Positions 6,253-8,506 of a stretch of 8,506 nucleotides of DNA are shown here, piece after piece (position 1 is the first letter of the stretch; each line of letters begins with the position of its first letter). The position numbers and the translations under genes were made by a program. The stretch comes from Clostridiales bacterium (GTDB lineage: Bacteria; Bacillota; Clostridia; Oscillospirales; Oscillospiraceae). The stretch lies in the NCBI GenBank assembly GCA_021200895.1, contig JAJQFX010000022.1, forward strand, positions 1 through 8,506. The letters are read 5' to 3'. The notes under the pieces are model-generated. The model worked only from the letters and a program-made list of their open reading frames with translations. It was not told the origin of the DNA and made no database searches.

Positions 6253-6292
6253 AAAAAGGACCCGCCCGGCGTCGCTGCCATAGCGGGTCCTT
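6253..6292 (-). terminator. Terminator of the lipoprotein gene
   Basis: On the - strand a perfect 10-bp stem (6283-6292 with 6256-6265) encloses a 17-base loop that has a small inner GGC/GCC pairing, and is followed by a run of five T (6257-6253, partly within the stem). It begins 8 bases after the lipoprotein stop codon. Confidence 0.85.
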
Positions 6293-6299
6293 GCTCAGG

Positions 6300-7260
6300 T
6301 TATTGAATCGTGTAGGTCAGGGTACTGACGCCTGCCACCTCGTCCAAGTCGTTGGTAAAGGCGTTGACGGAGCAGAAGCAGTACACCCAGTTGCCGCTGG
6401 TGATTTCCAGGCTGCCCTCGCCGGTCAGGCTGGGTTCCTGGGCCTGGGGAATGTACCGGAGTCCGTCGTCAAAGGCCTCGTCCAGGACGTAAATCTCCCA
6501 GGTGACCTCCTCGCTGCCCTCTGCGTTCTGAATGGTAAAACTGTATGTGCCGGACTCCGTTGCCTCAAAGGCATAGCAGGTGTCAAATGCGTCCTCAGAG
6601 GTGATGGCGACCCCCCTCCGGGGCGGTGTCAGTGGAATCATTCAGGCCCTCGCTGACGGCGCCGGAGGGCACCTCCTCCAACGTCTGAAACACCAGCATC
6701 TGGCTGCTGCCCTCGTCCAGCGGGTCGCCGGTAAAGGCGTTGACGGAGCAGATACAATAAACCTGGCTGTCCGCCGTCAAGGTCAGCGTCCCGCTCTCGG
6801 TCAGGCAGGGGGCATAGGACTGGGGAATATAGCGCGTCGCGTCCTCAAAGGGCTCCTCCAGCACATAGACCTCCCAGGTGACCTCCGCGCCGTCCGCGTT
6901 GGACACCTCAAAGGTATAGCTGCCGTCCTCCGGCACGGAGAAGGTGTAGGCGGCATCATAGGCATCTACGCTGTCAATGGTCAGCCACGGCTCGGCTTCC
7001 GCCTCTGGCGTTGGCTTCGCCTCCGACGCTGACGTATCCTCGGCCTCCGTCTCCGACGCGACCTCTGAACCCTCCCCGGCTTCCGCCTCTGGGGCAGCTG
7101 CGCTGGAGGATGAGGCCGAAGCCTCCTCCTCCGCCTGACTTGCCACGGCGGAGGAGACAGCGCCATCCAGCGTATCTCCGTCGTCTGCGATTCGGCCGCA
7201 ACCGACTAGGAGGGCGGCTATCAACGCCACCGCTAAGAGGAAAGAAACTTGCTTCTTCAT
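6300..7260 (-). CDS. Two-domain secreted lipoprotein of unknown function, frame broken between domains
   Basis: I do not recognise the family. The N-terminus is a lipoprotein signal: MKK, a hydrophobic core, then LLVGC with the lipidated Cys at residue 21. Residues about 22-92 are an Ala/Glu/Ser-rich acidic linker of the kind that tethers a domain away from the membrane. Two similar domains follow (about 93-193 and, after repair, 217-319), sharing EVTWE-YVL, RYIPQ and VYC-CSVNAFT; the strand-rich look suggests a small beta-sandwich. As given, the frame from 7260 stops at 6595 after a run of six G on the sense strand (6611-6616 on the + strand, as C), and the second domain continues in another frame to TAA at 6300. 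With five G the frames join as TAPEGVAITSEDAF, giving 319 residues. The ATG at 7260 has AGGAGG 7 bases ahead. It has its own promoter and terminator. Surface-exposed, possibly ligand-binding, is as far as inference goes. Confidence 0.82.
6303..6608 (-). repeat. Lipoprotein domain copy 2
   Basis: Second copy of the ~100-residue domain, beginning AITSEDAFD and ending LTYTIQ at the stop. It aligns throughout with copy 1: DAFDTCYAF with DAYDAAYTF, EEVTWEIYVLDEAF with AEVTWEVYVLEEPF, and VYCFCSVNAFT with VYCICSVNAFT. At DNA level a shared stretch near 6354-6374 recurs at about 6730-6750, an offset near 376 bases. Confidence 0.85.
6611..6616 (-). other. 6-base homopolymer at the lipoprotein frame break
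   Basis: The sense (-) strand reads CCGGA, six G, TCGCC. With six G the frame gives PEGGRHHL and a stop at 6595; with five it reads PEGVAITSEDAF into the second domain. It lies exactly in the linker between the two domain copies. Confidence 0.85.
6682..6984 (-). repeat. Lipoprotein domain copy 1
   Basis: First copy of the duplicated domain, residues about 93-193 (LTIDSVDAYDAAY through LVFQT). It has Cys152 and a CxC pair (169, 171); copy 2 keeps the CxC and has another Cys near its start. Position-specific conservation with copy 2 indicates an internal tandem duplication that has since diverged. Confidence 0.85.
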
Positions 7261-7292
7261 ACTGGCTCCTCCTGTTCTTGTTTCTTGACCTT

Positions 7293-7321
7293 ATCATACT
7301 ACCGGGCGGCTGATTGTGCAA
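7293..7321 (-). promoter_or_regulatory. SigmaA-type promoter of the lipoprotein gene
   Basis: On the - strand TTGCAC (7321-7316) and TATGAT (7298-7293) are separated by 17 bases, with the ATG at 7260 about 25 bases after the predicted start. The boxes nearly equal those of the nagA promoter (TTGCAT/TATGAT). No hairpin-plus-T-run is visible between this promoter and the aldolase-family stop at 7378, so read-through from that gene is possible. Confidence 0.75.
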
Positions 7322-7377
7322 CAACAAACCGGTAACAACTTTAGGGAAACCAAAGCCACAGGTGGAACGGGAAGCGA

Positions 7378-8352
7378 TCACTCGTTCTCCAGCAGCTCAG
7401 TGTAGAACTCCGCATAATCTGTGCGGCCCTGCTTCACCGCCTCGATGGCGGCGCGGGGATGCTGGTTCAGCTTGCCTGTCAGCAGGTAGGGGATGTCATA
7501 GCCCCAAACCACGCCGGATTCCCGCAGAGGAATGATGTGATTTTGCAAGAAGCGGAACACTGGGTAAACGTTGTACTGGGGATTCTTCAGGAAGCTGAGC
7601 AGCAACTCCATGGAGCAGTTGCCGCAGCCCCGGCCCATGCCGTTCATGGTGGCGTCCAGGTAGGAAACGCCGTTGGACAGGGCCTCGATGGTGTTGGCGA
7701 AGGCCAGCTGCTGGTTATTGTGGGCGTGGATGCCGATTTGCTTGCCGTACTTTTCGCCCACCTCCAGATACTGCTCTGACAGGCGGCGCACCTGCTCCGG
7801 CACCAGGCTGCCGTAGCTGTCCACCAGGTAAATCACATCCACCGGGCTGTTGCCCAGCATCTCCAGCGCCTGGGCCAAATCGGACTCCTTGGCCTTGGAG
7901 ACGGCCATGATGTTGCAGGAGACCTCATAGCCCTTCTTCTTCGCGTCCTCCACCATGCGGATGGCGGTGGGCATCTGATGGATGTAGGTGGCCACGCGAA
8001 TCAGGTCAATGACGCTGTCAGAACGGTTCAGAATGTCCGTCTCGTAATCGGTGCGGCCCACGTCGGCCATGACGGCGATTTTCATGTCGGAGTTGTTGTC
8101 GCCCACCACGGCGCGGATGTCCTCCTCGTTGCAGAACTTCCACTTGCCGAACTTGTTGACATCGAACAGATCCTTGGACGCCTTATAGCCGAACTCCATA
8201 TAGTCAACGCCTGCCTTGACATTCGCCCGGTACAGCGCGTTTACAAACTCATCGGTAAACTCAAAATTATTCACCAGACCGCCGTCCCGCAGCGTGGCGT
8301 CCACCACACGAATATCGGAACGAACAGTCATCAAATCGCCCTTCTGTGCCAT
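7378..8352 (-). CDS. HMGL-like (DRE-TIM) aldolase-family protein
   Basis: A 324-residue cytoplasmic TIM-barrel protein of the HMG-CoA lyase / 4-hydroxy-2-oxovalerate aldolase superfamily, usually annotated only as an aldolase catalytic domain protein. VVDATLRDGGLVNNFEF (16-32) opens the barrel with Arg22 and Asp23; IGIHAHNN (206-213) supplies the metal-binding His209 and His211; NGMGRGCGN (237-245) is the typical glycine-rich loop; VDSYG (177-181) is a further barrel strand end. The 4-hydroxy-2-oxovalerate aldolases have a catalytic His shortly after RDG (RDGxHA), replaced here by Leu26, so that reaction should not be assumed. The RDGGxxNNxxF form resembles the branch found in surface-polysaccharide clusters. 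The ATG at 8352 has GGAGG 7 bases ahead; the ATG two codons upstream is only one base from GGAGG. It has its own promoter and no clear terminator before the lipoprotein gene. Substrate unknown. Confidence 0.85.
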   Translation of the reverse strand: MAQKGDLMTVRSDIRVVDATLRDGGLVNNFEFTDEFVNALYRANVKAGVDYMEFGYKASKDLFDVNKFGKWKFCNEEDIRAVVGDNNSDMKIAVMADVGRTDYETDILNRSDSVIDLIRVATYIHQMPTAIRMVEDAKKKGYEVSCNIMAVSKAKESDLAQALEMLGNSPVDVIYLVDSYGSLVPEQVRRLSEQYLEVGEKYGKQIGIHAHNNQQLAFANTIEALSNGVSYLDATMNGMGRGCGNCSMELLLSFLKNPQYNVYPVFRFLQNHIIPLRESGVVWGYDIPYLLTGKLNQHPRAAIEAVKQGRTDYAEFYTELLENE

Positions 8353-8394
8353 AATCATTCCTCCACATTCTTTGCTTCAAAAAGCCATAAAGCT

Positions 8395-8422
8395 AGGATA
8401 CCATATTTCCCCCAAAAGTCAA
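8395..8422 (-). promoter_or_regulatory. SigmaA-type promoter of the aldolase-family gene
   Basis: On the - strand TTGACT (8422-8417) and TATCCT (8400-8395) are separated by 16 bases, and TG one base before the -10 box makes it extended. The leader is about 35 bases. A near-palindrome, GTCAAATGATGTGAC (8461-8475), lies about 39 bases upstream of the -35 box and could be a regulator site, with low confidence. Confidence 0.7.
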
Positions 8423-8506
8423 GGCTTTTCTCATTCTCCCGCGTTTGGGCGGTCTGCGTTGTCAAATGATGTGACCCCCGGCAGGAGGAGCATAAAACCT
8501 AAGATA

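Noticed and set aside
6580..7032. + strand frame over the lipoprotein gene
   Set aside because: Antisense shadow of a gene with signal peptide, repeats, promoter and terminator on the other strand.
8460..8465. TTGACA on the - strand as an additional -35 box
   Set aside because: No -10-like hexamer lies 16-18 bases downstream (the position is GC-rich), whereas TTGACT/TATCCT nearer the gene fits well.
1..8506. CRISPR arrays, tRNA/rRNA genes, complete insertion sequences
   Set aside because: No regularly spaced direct repeats, tRNA-like cloverleaf or transposase-like frame was seen in the window by eye.

Overview
The window looks like chromosomal DNA of a GC-rich gut-type Clostridia member (Oscillospiraceae-like, in the manner of Flavonifractor or Intestinimonas). 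The grounds are GGAGG-type ribosome binding sites, sigmaA-type promoters, short AT-rich intergenic regions between GC-rich genes, and a gene set (RpiR regulator, DUF624/YesL membrane protein, Ala/Glu/Ser-rich lipoprotein) typical of that group. The taxon is an inference from style and gene content, not a database match.

Left half (115-5200) is an amino-sugar utilisation locus built as two divergent units. Leftward run nagA (GlcNAc-6-phosphate deacetylase) and nagB (glucosamine-6-phosphate deaminase), 18 bases apart. Rightward run an N-acylglucosamine 2-epimerase (GlcNAc/ManNAc), an RpiR-family SIS-domain regulator and a DUF624/YesL membrane protein, ending in a strong 17-bp-stem terminator. 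The 285-base divergent region holds a good promoter for each direction and several GAAA...TTTC palindromes, one covering the -35 box of the epimerase promoter; these are the obvious candidate operators for the RpiR protein. Taken together the genes suggest ManNAc -> GlcNAc -> (kinase elsewhere) GlcNAc-6-P -> GlcN-6-P -> fructose-6-P, that is sialic acid or cell-wall/mucin amino-sugar catabolism. No lyase, kinase or transporter lies in the window.

Right half (5228-8352) holds three leftward genes: an esterase-fold alpha/beta-hydrolase whose nucleophile Ser and catalytic His both appear to be replaced (Gly and Tyr); a secreted lipoprotein with two tandem copies of an unrecognised ~100-residue domain; and a DRE-TIM/HMGL-like aldolase-family protein. 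Each has its own recognisable sigmaA promoter. The 313-base gap between lipoprotein and esterase contains a terminator, helically phased A-tracts, the esterase promoter and a structured leader.

Two reading frames are broken at homopolymers as given: nagB near its C-terminus (8 C on the sense strand) and the lipoprotein between its two domains (6 G on the sense strand). Both are repaired by a one-base change, so they are either sequence errors or slippage (phase-variable) sites. No tRNA, rRNA, CRISPR array or complete mobile element was seen; the extreme left edge shares a 12-mer with the central terminator and might be the end of a repeat element.
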